64,000 bases of DNA, taken from assembly GCA_958510875.1 (NCBI GenBank), contig OY294067.1, positions 34,398,912 to 34,462,911 of the forward strand, given 5' to 3'. The DNA is from Endomychus coccineus (Eukaryota; Arthropoda; Insecta; Coleoptera; Endomychidae). The notes below the pieces were generated by a model, which was not told the DNA's origin, did no database searches, and saw only the letters and a program-made list of their open reading frames with translations. Numbering within the stretch: the stretch's first letter is position 1; the number at the start of each line of letters is the position of its first letter. Below, piece by piece: positions 10,291-21,569 of this stretch. The translations under genes were made by a program, and so were the position numbers.

Positions 10291-11370
10291 TAATTATCAA
10301 TATTTGTTTTACTTTATCATTGACATTGCGGATATTTTCTAAGTTCTAAGTTCATAGCAATATAGAATTATTATTGCTATTATTATCTACATCTCCAACT
10401 TATTTGATTTTGAATCCCCTTTTCCATTACATTATCATTCGATTCATCATAAAACGTGTAATAACCTAGTTTCAGTTTTTTTTTATAAGAATGTTAGGTG
10501 CTTTACACGATTTATAGCGATTCTGCTGATAACCAATTAACCAAACGATAAACAAGGTATGATTTATCATATTTTGAACTCGAAATTAACATACGTACCA
10601 ACAGAAGGCTCGCTTAATCTCTTATAACCCCGAACAGCTCAAGGGTTAAGTTATTAGCCTAAGCCTAATAATACTTTTCTCCACTTTAGCGCGAAATGTT
10701 GAATGAGTAGTAATGGCTCCTATAACTGCAGCGTTGTCACAAATCATGTTTAATACTAGTGATAATTGTGAAGCTATCCCCGGCCAGCTTTATCGCCAAG
10801 CTATCGCCAAGCTAAGTAATATAAATGGTTTTCATATCCCCGATGGACTCGCGCGTCCCTCGACCGCCTTACCTTCCTCAGTGTGTAGTGGCTCTGGGTA
10901 GCGTACACGCTGGACATAATGCCACTGGACACTGAAAGTGCTACAAAACAATATATGATTTTCAGATTCTTAACATGTTTTCTGTTGGGAAATGAGACTC
11001 AAAAATTTATATATTTTCAATGGCGGGATTTACGGTCTCTACCATAATTATTACGAACGGATATTATTATTGGAAGTATCATGTTGTATTTCTCATTCCG
11101 GTAGTTACTTCGCAGATACTCAACATTGTTGAATTTATCTACGGTTGTCTGAAACCATCATATTATTCACAGTTTTGTATGATTGATATTACTAAGGTAC
11201 CAAATGTTCACGTTAACCATATTGGCTCCGATTTCTAACCGTCGCCTTCATTACCTTGACTTGTTGACGTCTAAAACAGATGATCGTTTCAGGTTGACCG
11301 AACCCTCATACCGCCTACGAATGTTGAAAGAAACTTCAACATGTTGTAACGTGTAAATTCCACTTAGCGG
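10291..11370. other. interval without a recognised gene
   Basis: AT-rich. A short GC-richer patch at 10770-10900 contains a small direct duplication (GCCAAGCTATCGCCAAGCTA near 10793) and a 62-codon open frame without known domains. Confidence 0.4.
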
Positions 11371-11379
11371 CTTAGAAAT

Positions 11380-11660
11380 GGCCGCTGTAGTACAATCGGT
11401 TAACTCCGGGGACGTCAGCTATGCTAGATCGTATATTCTAAGGGTCATGGTTGTTCGGTGTCAGATCCGTAGTTACCGCTTCCATTTCGGGGTTGTTCTG
11501 TGAGACGATGAGACGCCGCAAAGAAAGAGAAAATGGCGTTACTTCTGGTCAATCGTTCAAGCGGGATGTGCATTGCTAGGTCATTTCAACAGGGAGGAGG
11601 GTTTGGAACCAAATTCTGGGAATATACTTCCGTTGAAAGTAAAGGCATCAATTACCAATC
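11380..11660 (+). repeat. possible tRNA-derived SINE
   Basis: GGCCGCTGTAGTACAATCGGTTAACTCC resembles a tRNA-type A box (TAGT-CAAT-GGTTAA). About 55 bp later GGGTCATGGTTGTTCGGTGTC sits where a B box (GGTTCGA-CC) would be, though the match is poor. A GC-richer body follows to about 11660. Only one copy is visible here, so the call is tentative. Confidence 0.3.
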
Positions 11661-12960
11661 TGGATTGGAATAATTGGGATAATTTGAGTAATTAATGCAC
11701 CTTAAGGGATTAAAACTTAGTTTCAACGTGACTGGTTGTGGACGGAAGTAAAGTTTGTCTTATTGGAAGGAAAACCTTATCGTGATAGAAGTAAATATCT
11801 TTGTAATGCCATTTGATTTATTCACTGACTTCAAGAATTAATTTGCCTTCACAGGTGGTATCTGACAGGACATAGGCTAGTCCCAATTTGTTCAACAACT
11901 ATTATGTATTTTGTTCATGTCTGTCTTCTGAGGACAATAGAACAATAGAGGTTTGAACATTTCGTGATTTCAGGGTTCCTTTTTTCTGTTTATGTTGTGG
12001 AAAATTCAACAAGTGTATTGAGGCTGGCTTGAGTCTGCTGTGGAAAAGATTACTTAGAAGTCGCTGATTTACTTGTGGTGTACAATCGCGCAAACGGTAT
12101 TACAGCTGTGGCAGGAGCCCCTACATAACCCATAACCAAGCAAGTACAACATCCAGCACTCATCAGGTCAACCGATTTTGGTTTTATGTAACAATTGAAA
12201 TAATCATTGAGTATTTGTATATTGAGTAAATTCAACTGTTTTCTTGATTTAATGCTTAAACAATTACCTTTATCCATATTTTCAATGCATTCGCTTCATA
12301 TCTCATTAGTATAAGTTCTGTCATAAACTGTATCAATATTAGTAGCTCAGTTACTAGTAAATTTCAATCATTCTGGGTGCAGGTCTTTTATTTCTTTCTT
12401 TCAGGGTAATTTAACCTGGGGACTTGAGTATTTGTATCCCCCAGTTATATACGTAATTCATAGGTTGGTTAAAATACTCTGGCGCCCGAATTCTTAACAT
12501 CTAAAATTATAACTCACGACCGTCTTCACTGTAGCTGTCGGCAACCGAGTGATAAAATAGAGATTTTAGTTCATCCTTAAGTAAGAGTAAATTGTAACCC
12601 TTACAATGTTTCAGTCAGTGCAATGAACAATTCGTAATGTCAGTCAGTCGGTGAATATATTCATCCTAATTACGGTAACTACAGTATTATATAACATATA
12701 ACAAATATCTAATTGAATTCATCTGTGCATAAACAAAAGTACCTCTAGCTTAAGAGAAGTGAACGTCTATTCGTGATGGGATTAATTCTCAAAACTGGTT
12801 CAAAGAAGATGATATCTTAAAATACAATAACTTTGTTTTCAAATTCAAGAACAAACATTTAAGTGAATATTTTGATAATATTTCTGAAATCAGCATTCGA
12901 ATTTTTAATTCTTTCCAATGAGAATATGATTTTTAAAGAAGATAAAATTATACATTCATA
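11661..12960. other. interval without a recognised gene
   Basis: AT-rich; short open frames at 11902-12093 and 12050-12277 (minus) have no recognisable domain. A small hairpin (CTGGGGA...TCCCCCAG) lies at about 12418-12442. Confidence 0.4.
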
Positions 12961-12966
12961 TCAAAA

Positions 12967-13075
12967 TGATTCTTGACCCAGGTAGGAAAATTCTTGGAAA
13001 ATAGGTCACATTGACACATATGTCTTTACGTACATTTCGATCTCACGACCATCATCAGAAGTTGTATCAAACGTT
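12967..13075 (-). mobile_element. PLE-1 terminal fragment with decayed hammerhead
   Basis: TTCTTGACCCAGGTAGG, then the GGAAAATAGGTCAC terminus, then a hammerhead at 13022-13063 (minus). Core CTGATGA and GAAA are kept, but stem I is lost (AACTT against AAGAC) and stem II carries one mismatch. The rest of the element is missing. Confidence 0.65.
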
Positions 13076-13104
13076 CGTAAAGATGTAAATATTATTGATT
13101 TTGA

Positions 13105-13180
13105 CAGAGCCGGCCCTAGGGAAATGGCGCTCGGGGCGATCGCCGTGGGCCCATGAATCTTTAGGTGCGCCTTCTTTCGA
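13105..13180 (+). repeat. probable hAT-type terminus
   Basis: CAGAGCCGGCCCTAGGG resembles the CAG-GCCGGCCC ends common in hAT elements, followed by a GC-rich patch. No transposase or second end was found. Confidence 0.35.
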
Positions 13181-13489
13181 ACGACTTAGATATTATTCTG
13201 GTTTTATCATTTAATAATAAGTTATGATAGGTACCTGAATTGGAAATTCCATTTTATTAACACATGTAATATGTATATATCGATTTCTAATTCATGTACA
13301 GCCTTACAAACTCTGGAACGAAAACTGTTTCCGGAGGTAGAGGTAAATAGGGCACATTCCCCTTGCTCGCCATTCAACATAGAATCACCGCTTTTGGAAT
13401 AGCAAAATAGTAAAATTCATATAACTCAGGCAAATTATTTTTATGTCCTCATCTGATTACTAACCCTTAAATATGACAACAAACGCATT
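13181..13489. other. AT-rich interval
   Basis: Nothing recognised. Confidence 0.4.
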
Positions 13490-13672
13490 TCAAGTCATTT
13501 AAATCATTATTTAATTACTACTCTTCCATTAATTATCATTGCTCCAAATTCAGGAATATTGTCAACACAATGAAACCTACTTGAATAAATATTTGAATGA
13601 TTATATCCATCCTACTACTTATATATAAAAATTCTCGGGAAATAGGTCACATTAACACTTTGTTTTATATTC

Positions 13673-13714
13673 GTCTTTACGTACGTTTCGGTCTCACGAC
13701 CATCATCACAAGAC
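13673..13714 (-). ncRNA. hammerhead ribozyme (PLE-1) with a core substitution
   Basis: Stem I (GTCTT/AAGAC), stem II (GGTC-GTGA-GACC), GAAA and the ACGTACGT stem III are intact, but the core reads GTGATGA instead of CTGATGA. Loss of the core C should abolish or strongly reduce cleavage. It lies on the same strand as the GIY-YIG frame, downstream of it. Confidence 0.75.
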
Positions 13715-14105
13715 TCACTATGTCAAAAAAGGGGTATATTAAAACTAATTATAGCACAAGCGTCCATATCGCACAAATTTAATTTCAATCAAAAGAGCCC
13801 ACGCCATCGAAACGAACAGAACCACGATTAATCGAAACTGTATCGTCAGTATTAAAGTATAAAAATTATTTTTGTAGTAAGAATCCGCTATTTAGTAATA
13901 TTCTTAAAATATACAAGTACATGTTGGTATTCTCACAACAACTGAGCTCGAAGTTATTTGTCAAGCACCCACTTTCGAACCAGATGTGTAATTTATGAGA
14001 TACTTAAGAAAGGTTTCAGACCTGTACTGGAAAAATTACTATTAGGCATTCTTCATAAAAACATTTTCAACAATTATAAAGACGTATGTAGGAATTTGCA
14101 AGAGA

Positions 14106-14693
14106 TTATTTAATCAAATTAGTATAAATATGATTTTGTGTATCTGTCCTATGATTTACAGATTTGGAATCCCGTTTTATGTGAATCATCTCCAGGATAG
14201 ATCTTTTATAATAATTGGTTTCCTTAGTTAAGATTTTAACATTTTTGTAATCAAATTGATGGTGATAATCAAAGCAGTACTTAGCAAGGGCGGTGGAATT
14301 TTCTAAATTATTATTTCTTGTGCTATATTTATGGCCGTACATTCTTTTTTGTAAATATTGTTTAGAGATTCCAGTATAGGTTCCATCACAATCTAAACAA
14401 TTCAATTTATATACTGTGTGGGTTTGTTTATCTTTAGGTATTACAGGTTTTAGATTTGAGAAATATTTCCCAACACAGTCAGTGGGCTTATGCGCAACAT
14501 TTATATCATACTTTTTCAAACATTTCTTGATTTTCTCTGAGGTCTCCGGAATGTATGGTAAAGTTATAAAATTGTCTGTATTACCTTTTATGTTATTCTT
14601 ATACGACGAACCATTATAGATTTTGTTTATTCTCTCTTTAATGATAGGATTGAAAAAAGTTTTTGGGTAGCCATTCATTTCTGGGGCGGTCAT
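14106..14693 (-). pseudogene. PLE-1 C-terminal domain with GIY-YIG-like endonuclease, 195 codons
   Basis: This is the longest intact PLE-1 reading frame. Residues 1-60 are the thumb/linker (PKTFFNPIIKERINKIYNG). Residues about 90-165 form the nuclease domain, with VYKLNCLDCDGTYTGISKQY in place of the usual GIY...YIG pair, then MYGHK (Arg/His-containing helix), ALAKYCFDYHHQFD, and a final ETNYYKRSILEMIHIKR block that is conserved in PLE nucleases. PLEs use a single protein of RT plus GIY-YIG nuclease for target-primed insertion. Here the RT is missing. The true frame continues upstream of the first Met to about 14735. Only part of an element, so classed as pseudogene. Confidence 0.8.
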
Positions 14694-15135
14694 CTGCGTG
14701 GGACAATTTCATCGCGCGGTCTGTAAGGCTATTTCCCGAGAATTTTTATATATAATTCATACTGGGTCAAGAATCTTTATTTTTATCATCCTACTACTAT
14801 AATATTACTGAAATTATCGAAAGTAGATTTGGAAATAATTCATTACTTATACATAATCAAGTGTCTTGAGTGTTTGTTTCCATAAATAATAATGATTACT
14901 TTCTGGTCATTTAAATTATCATTTAATTATTACTCTTCCCTCAATTATTATCATTGATCCAAATTCAGGTATATTGGCTACACAAAATGGACCCGCCTGA
15001 ATAAATATTTGAATGATTATATTCATCCTACTAGTATCACTGAAATTATCGAAACTAGATTTGGAAATAGTTCATTAATTATACATAATTAGGTCTTGAG
15101 TGTTTGTTTCCATGAATAATAATGATTACTTTAAC

Positions 15136-15420
15136 ATCACAATATGAAAAATAGTTTGGTTCATGATATCGACTTGGAGATGAACGCTATTTTTCCATTT
15201 CTTTATCTAAATTGGTCAGCCGTTGCATGAGTTATATTTTAATAATCGATCGAGTAAATTGTAAGCAAAAAAATTTTTTTCACGGAAATGAGTCTTCTAA
15301 AAAATAATTTCTATGGGAACATGCTTGGAATTGTTCATTTAATGAATGAATTTAATACCAAAAAGTATTTTTGCATCTGGATTTGACTTGTATATTTATT
15401 GGAATATTTCAATAATACTA
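15136..15420. other. AT-rich interval
   Basis: Nothing recognised. Confidence 0.4.
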
Positions 15421-15425
15421 CATTT

Positions 15426-16580
15426 ATAGTAAAGTAAAGTAAAGTAACTTTTTATTTCTCCATTAGAATAACATTAAATTAACATGATATTAATATGCAT
15501 TACATTGTTTTGTACTAGCAATAAATATTTATCTAAGCAAAAGCTTGTGTATAAATATTATTACGGGGTATGGAGTACATATTATGAAGAATATACGCGC
15601 AAGTTTAAATGATTTGAAATTATTGTAATTAAAGTTTAACCCAATAAAATTAAATTAAAATTAAAATAAAATCAAAATTAACATATTAAATAGCGTTTTT
15701 TTTTTTTTACATAGCTATTTTAGCTTTATGTTTCAAAATTTTATAACTTGAATTTTACATTTTTAAATTCGAAATTGGAATTTAGGTATGTAAATATTGT
15801 AGTAGCAATGGGATATCATTGCTTAATAAGTATCGATTTTTTTCTGGTTACGTTGTTTTTATTTTTATATCTCTTAAATCCAGAGGTAGTGCATTGAAAA
15901 ATCGTGGGCCGAGATATAAACTGTATCGTTGACCTATAGTCTTTTTTGCAGTAGGAAGTTTCATGTCTGCATTATTATTTTTTCGTGTGTAATGTGAGTG
16001 CGATATGAATGTATTTGTGTTCTTATAGAGGATATTTACAAGCACAGTTTTGATATAAAGTTTTTTGATATTAAGTACATTTGTTACTCTTTGAAGTTGT
16101 TCAGTTGGGTAGCGCCAATGCATGTTGTACATTATTTTTAGAAGTTTATTTTGTGTTCTGAAAAGTGGATTCAACGTAGTATTATATGCACCTCCTCAGC
16201 CTATTATGCCATATTGCATAATAGATTGGGCAAGAGCAAAATATACTATTCTGAGTTCAAATACATTAAGGAAATTTCGTAATTGTCTGAACATATAAAA
16301 TAATTTTCTAATTTTTTTAATTAAATTGGAGATATGGATATCCCATTTCATAAAGGAATCAACTATTATACCTAGATATTTGGTATTATTAACTAACTCT
16401 CTTTCTGGGGTATCAAAAACCTTCGGTCTGGATAATTTCCAATTAGGTATTGTTTGTGCAATTAAGTAATTACATGTATTTCCTTTTTTCTTCATACTAC
16501 AACAGTATGTGAATAAAAAAATTATATTATTTGATATAATAAGTGAAGAAATCTTAATTTGGTTTGTGAACATTATACAA
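15426..16580 (-). pseudogene. non-LTR retrotransposon, RT C-terminus plus 3' tail, one nonsense codon
   Basis: From 16573 to 15848 one minus-strand frame of 242 codons is broken only by a TGA at 16196-16198. It contains NTKYLGIIVDSFMKWDIHIS, LRIVYFALAQSIMQYGIIG, then (after the stop, which replaces the conserved Trp of the WGG block) NPLFRTQNKLLKIMYN, YPTEQL and GQRYSLYLGPRFFNALPLDL. This is the RT connection domain of jockey/CR1-like elements, downstream of the catalytic Asp pair. The 3' end reaches a short AGTAA/GTAAA tail repeat at 15428-15447, a typical LINE tail. Truncated at the 5' side. Confidence 0.8.
15428..15449. repeat. pentanucleotide tail repeat of the LINE
   Basis: AGTAA AGTAA AGTAA on the plus strand, marking the 3' end of the minus-strand LINE. 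Confidence 0.7.
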
Positions 16581-17099
16581 CACAGTGTTAGTTAGTATTC
16601 ATGAAGATGGTTACTTGTATTCAAAAAGATTGAAAACCAGGTCGACCTGACAACACTGTATCACATACTTCTAAGACGAAATGTCTCCCTAGAAGTGAAC
16701 ATGCCTTATCCACATTTACGTCGTGTGCTGTAAAAACTGTGAAAATAGTATCCTCAACGATATATTACTCTGAGGAGGAACGTGAAAATGGAGGGTTTTA
16801 TCTTCTTATCACTGCCGTTAGAGACAGAGTTGCTGCAGCTTTACTGTTTGTCTCAACCATGAATAAGTCGCAGGAAAACATAGCAGAGGTGAAGAAGAAA
16901 ACGGCAAAATGATAAAGGGGTTATAAATGTAGATGATTTTGGAACAAGTGTAAAATATTGTTTCGATCTAAATAATACATTTCCTTGGAAATAGAGCTTC
17001 CTTAGGCAAAACAGAATGATTAATGGAAATGAGTAATTTCCATTTATCGGTGAATGTGAGAGACTCAGAAGAACTATTTCTCTTCATTTCATTTTATAT
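16581..17099. other. interval between two LINE relics
   Basis: The sequence at 16618-16660 (TTCAAAAAGATTGAAAACC, then GGTCGACCTGACAA) recurs at 18487-18530 just upstream of the second LINE relic, so the two LINE fragments share an upstream neighbour. No gene. Confidence 0.5.
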
Positions 17100-18400
17100 A
17101 TACATTAGTATTGGTATACATATCAAATTTAAAGACTTATAATATCATAATATAATAATATATCTCATGTAAATAATGAGTTACACCTAAATGTTACAAT
17201 AAAGTAACTTTTCTATATGTAAGTAAATGAACAAACATTATTATTGAAAATAAATTTAAAATAAAATTAGGACTATATCAGTATTAAATTTCTAATTGTG
17301 ATATATCCATAATGTATTTAAAATCAAATTAAATTGAAGTAATTAACATAAACAGTTTTCTCTTCATCCTTTCATCCTACCTTCAGTTGGTAAAAAAGCA
17401 TGAGAATTTCTTTTGATTTTGAAAAATGAATCGTTTACAAGTTTTAGAAAAGTATTTCGTATTCGAAATTCTTTTAATATAATAGGAAGCAAGTTATAGT
17501 ATTTTACCGCAAGATATAGGACTGTTCTTTGTGATTTGTTTATTTGCTGTATTCCTAGTTGAATGTATTTGATAAGTGGGACATTTATATTCATCTCTTT
17601 GGTGGAAAAACTTACATACAGTATGACTGTTCAAGTTTTTCACATTTAAAATTTCTTCCGAGTTTAAATTTGCCGTAGGAAATGATTTAGATTTGGGTTT
17701 AATAACTTTTAAAATGTAGTTGTGGCTAATATTTAGAATTTCTAATAAATTATAATTATTATACAACCTGCCTCATGCGATTATACCATAACGAATTAAT
17801 GATTCCACCAAAGATTTGTAGACTCTTACAAGTAAATCATTTTGTAGTATATCCCTTAGTAAGTAAAATTTATGTATTAGTTGTAATGTAATCTTTTTAC
17901 TCAGATAAATGGCATTATGGTTCCATTTGAGTTACTTATCAACATAGATACCTAGATATTTAATAGTATCAGTTTCTCAAATAGATTCAGTAGTGTTAAG
18001 TTGTAGGTAATTAAAATCTGACTGATAATGGTTGCTGATAGAGAATGCGATGTACTTAGTCTTTGTTAAGTTGATTGTTAATCCAAGAGCCTGCAGCTCG
18101 GTGTTTATTGTTTTGAATCCATCGCAAGCCCTTCATTTTACAAGATTTAATTAAGATGGACCAGAGAAAATCAAAATTGTCTCATCTGCATAGGATATTA
18201 TTTTACCGTTCATATTACAATTGCAGAGTGTGTTGATATAAACCAGGAAAAGTATCAGGCCTGATAAGATACCCTGTGACACTCCTATATTAACTGTCAA
18301 TGGGTCACTTAAAGTTTCCGTAATTTTAACTATCTGACACCTATTTTCTAAATAGTTTCTTATTTAAAGTGTGCGTCTTTCCCCTAATTCCATAGCTAGA
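17100..18400 (-). pseudogene. non-LTR retrotransposon RT relic with catalytic region
   Basis: On the minus strand from about 18360 the translation gives NIGVSQGILSGLILFLVYIN (the PQGS..GP.LF..YIND motif), SYADETILIFS (the YADD motif, second Asp replaced by Glu), then KYLGIYVDK, YKSLVESLIRYGIIA, and after frameshifts the C-terminal segments seen as open frames at 17766-17494 and 17594-17364 (SQRTVLYLAVKYYNLLPI). Order and spacing fit a jockey/CR1-like RT. Several stops and frameshifts. The 3' untranslated part extends to about 17100. It is a distinct subfamily from the copy at 15426-16580. Confidence 0.75.
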
Positions 18401-21400
18401 GGGTATATGTAATAATTCTTTATTAAACAAACTATAGTTTGTAATGCAGAGAAGTTCTATTTATTATCATAATAGGATTGTGTTGTATTCAAAAACATTG
18501 AAAACCTGGTCAACTTGACAATCACATGCTATAATGTCATTTCTTGGGGTAAACAGGCCATAAGAATGAAATCACGAAGGGAGCTAATATTGCGAAGAGT
18601 TTTTTATTAATTTCAAAGACACAATTGATGCCAACAAACCACGATAATGTTCCTTCTACCTGCAAACATTTATAATCAAATCTTACTTTCACTTCAACCT
18701 TCGGTTTTCAAACGAAAACTCAAGTATGATAGCGAATTGAGAGAGGATATCCACAAGTAGGTTAGGACGTTACAGAATTCGGTGGAGTGGAAAAAGTGAA
18801 ACCGGTCACAGAAAATATTAGATAAATCAAGGAGAGCTTTTTATTCAAATCACATGAGTGTTTCCATTGTGCTCGAAAATAACATCGATAGAACTTGAAT
18901 ATCGGGATAGTATCTATAAAGGCTGCAGAATGTTCGATATGTAAAGGTGGATTCGGTGAATGCCTTTCGATTTGTGATTCGCTGAACATAGAATAAAATG
19001 TGATGCGAGTAGTGAATTACCTTAAGAGGGGAGGTATAAATATTTATCAGCTTTTTATACTATAAAATGAAATTGGAATGATAATGCTATTTCAACTCGA
19101 CTTGTTTTATTACAGCGCATCGAACGGAGTAATATAAAACGGAATGTAAATTATGTTTATTTCAAAATAAAATGCAATTATTCGAAAATCTTAATAATAT
19201 GATGATTGCTTCATCGATTATATTCCTTTTCCGATACAGCTTTTCTTAACTGTAACCTCTTTTCTTCATTCGTGAATAATTGTCATAGGAATCACCTTTG
19301 ATATTATTCTTCCGATGAGTAACTTTTACTTCTTTATAGATTAAACGTCGACGTCAACAAACCTTTGTTCGAGTTTTGGGGTCACGGTTGCCAGATTGGC
19401 AAAAATTTATTGGATATTGAGAAATAACATTATTAGTACATATAAAATTTCCATTATTTATCTGTTATTTTATCTTTGAATGACATCAGAAGTACGAAAA
19501 TTATCAATATTATAATTATTGTTAACACGTTTTCAATATCATGAAAGTAATGAAACTATTTTTCTTCGTCTTTCTAACATGTTATTGGAACAATAACAAA
19601 TTTGTAGCCTCTTCAACATTCCCCCTATACTCAGAGAAATTATGATTATTATAAAGATATAATTTTCTATACTGATGAAACAATCTGAAATTTCAAAGAC
19701 AAGGAAAAAAAGTTCAATTGTAAGCACATGTATGAATTCCGATATTAATCAATTATTGTCTAAAAACAATATTATCACTTTGGGAAGTTTTATTGTTAAT
19801 TGATAATCATGAAAATTATTATTCAAACTATTCAATGTTGAAATTAAATGATTAATTTTTCATACTTTGTAAACCAAAAAAAAAGTAATACAGATAAAAT
19901 TAAAATGCTTCTTTTGTTGCAAATTGCAAGTTCATTCAAATCGGTGGAATCTAACTTAAAAGTGAATAAATATTTTAAATGATACCATAACAACGTTATC
20001 CCTCTTTCAAAAAGTCCCCAGACATTCTGACGACAGAATACTATGAAGTTTGAAATAGCGACGGAACTCTCTTATTTGGATAAATTAAGTTAGTTATAAC
20101 AATGACAGCTGTGGAAAATCTGGTAGTAAGTATAAAACAGCTGGCTAAGGATTCTTTCTATCTGACAATTTTATACATACTTTTTACCAACAGGTATAGA
20201 AAATAATAAAAAGTTGTGATCAATTGATCACTTGACTTCTCTCACTCTTTAATATTGATGAACTTGAATTTGATTAAATTCTTTTAATTACTCAACCAAT
20301 TTCATAATGAACTTGAAGTAGTTTCAATATTTAAAGCGTTCTCAACTCATAATTTTTGTTCATTATGTTATTTTCTATAAGTTCTTCCGATTGTTTTGGA
20401 TGATATTTTGGAAATAGCTGCCAATCAAATTACCAACAACAAGTATGATATATTCAATTGTCTGACTGCATAGCATTATATTGAATATCTGATTGATTCC
20501 AAAAGAGGTTGCATTCCATCTTTACTTCTACTGCATTTAACTCTCAAATATCATGCTAAGTAGTGGAAAGATGCAAATTGTCGTTGATTTTATTGCAGTC
20601 TCACGATCCTTTACTTGCAGAAAAAACAACAGGGTTACAGGACAACATGCTATTGCAGCTTTGAGACATTCTCATCTAATAAACTGTTGCGAACAAACGG
20701 TCACTCACTCGTATTCTTTAGCCTGGAAGATTTTTTAATCAGTTTCAGAATTCGTGTTTAAGATTGAGCAAAACAAGTTCCAGATACGAAATTTCTATAC
20801 ACGAAAAACCTCTTAAACCCGATACTCATAATAGCGGTCTTCGTTTAAAAGTCTGAAATATATTGACATAATGAATTAGAATATCCTTTTAATCCGCAAC
20901 CAGTGGAACTTTTGTTTACTAATGATTTTCAGATATGCTGATAGAACAGGAAAGGGAGGAAAAGGTGCAGAGTCTGCAGTTTCCAGATCACTTATCTGCT
21001 CCGTTTTCTGAATTCGGTTCGTTCAAGTTTTCTATCAGTATCCACGTCCAGTTTTTCAAGACTATGTCATCACAGATTCGAGGCGCACACTGAAAACTAT
21101 ATCTCCATAGGGAGCCCCAAAGCAGTTTGGATTAGCCACTAAATTTATTTTTCAATCGTAAATACCTTTACGCGAGGCACATTTAAACAGGTCCTAATCG
21201 TGTAAACGTTTCTCTCGCGTAAGTAGCGAATTCATTGTCTTTTTTCGTTCCAAATACAATTTTCAATATTGCTTCCGACCATTCTATTCCTTCGACCGTA
21301 GTTTATCATCATATTAAAAAAATTGATGGGGGTAGCCGTTACTTTGTGATAATTTATCATATTAATAGGTTAAAATAAAACACTTTTACTTTGTTTTTTA

Positions 21401-21569
21401 TCACATACATTATAGAAACAAATCGTTACTATAGTTTCGATACTAGCGTATCATTTGAACGATACTAATGTATAAAAATTCGAATAATCTCGGTTATTTA
21501 TGGTACAATATAAGCCACAGGTAACAAGTGGAGTTCCGGTTGGGGTAACGCATTATTATAATAGTATAA
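18401..21569. other. three-kilobase interval without a recognised gene
   Basis: AT-rich. Short open frames (18762-18989 minus, 19539-19727 minus, 20553-20738 plus) show no domains; the 19539 frame is hydrophobic but too short to interpret. No repeat shared with the rest of the window apart from 18487-18530. Confidence 0.4.

Larger units (their letters stand above)
13620..14786 (-). mobile_element. PLE-1 insertion with 12-bp target-site duplication
   Basis: CATCCTACTACT flanks the element at 13608-13619 and 14787-14798. Both ends carry the TATATATAAAAATTCTCGGG terminus in inverted orientation, the right one with about 30 extra bases (CTGGGTCAAGAATC). Inside, on the minus strand, lie the GIY-YIG frame (14693 to 14106), a 3' untranslated region and a hammerhead at 13673-13714. 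The copy is 5'-truncated: homology to the fuller copy at 45600-47060 starts at the LTDRAxKLS block (about 14735). This is the only PLE-1 whose two boundaries can both be fixed. Confidence 0.8.
13490..15135. repeat. tandem duplication of a ~240-bp host segment, split by PLE-1
   Basis: The sequence at 13493-13619 plus 14787-14905 is repeated at 14905-15135: for example CCAAATTCAGGWATATTG, CTTGAATAAATATTTGAATG/CCTGAATAAATATTTGAATG, CATCCTACTA and TTGAGTGTTTGTTTCCAT each occur twice in the same order. The first unit holds the PLE-1 insertion. Confidence 0.7.

Noticed and set aside
12050..12277. 75-codon minus-strand frame with a Cys/Gly-rich middle
   Set aside because: No conserved motif, no splice context, and a repeat-rich setting; could be open by chance.
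12475..12500. TGGCGCCCGAA resembles a tRNA-Lys primer-binding site of an LTR retrotransposon
   Set aside because: No LTR end (CA) directly before it, no second LTR, and no gag-pol sequence after it. A chance match of 11 bases is likely in 64 kb with this much repeat DNA.
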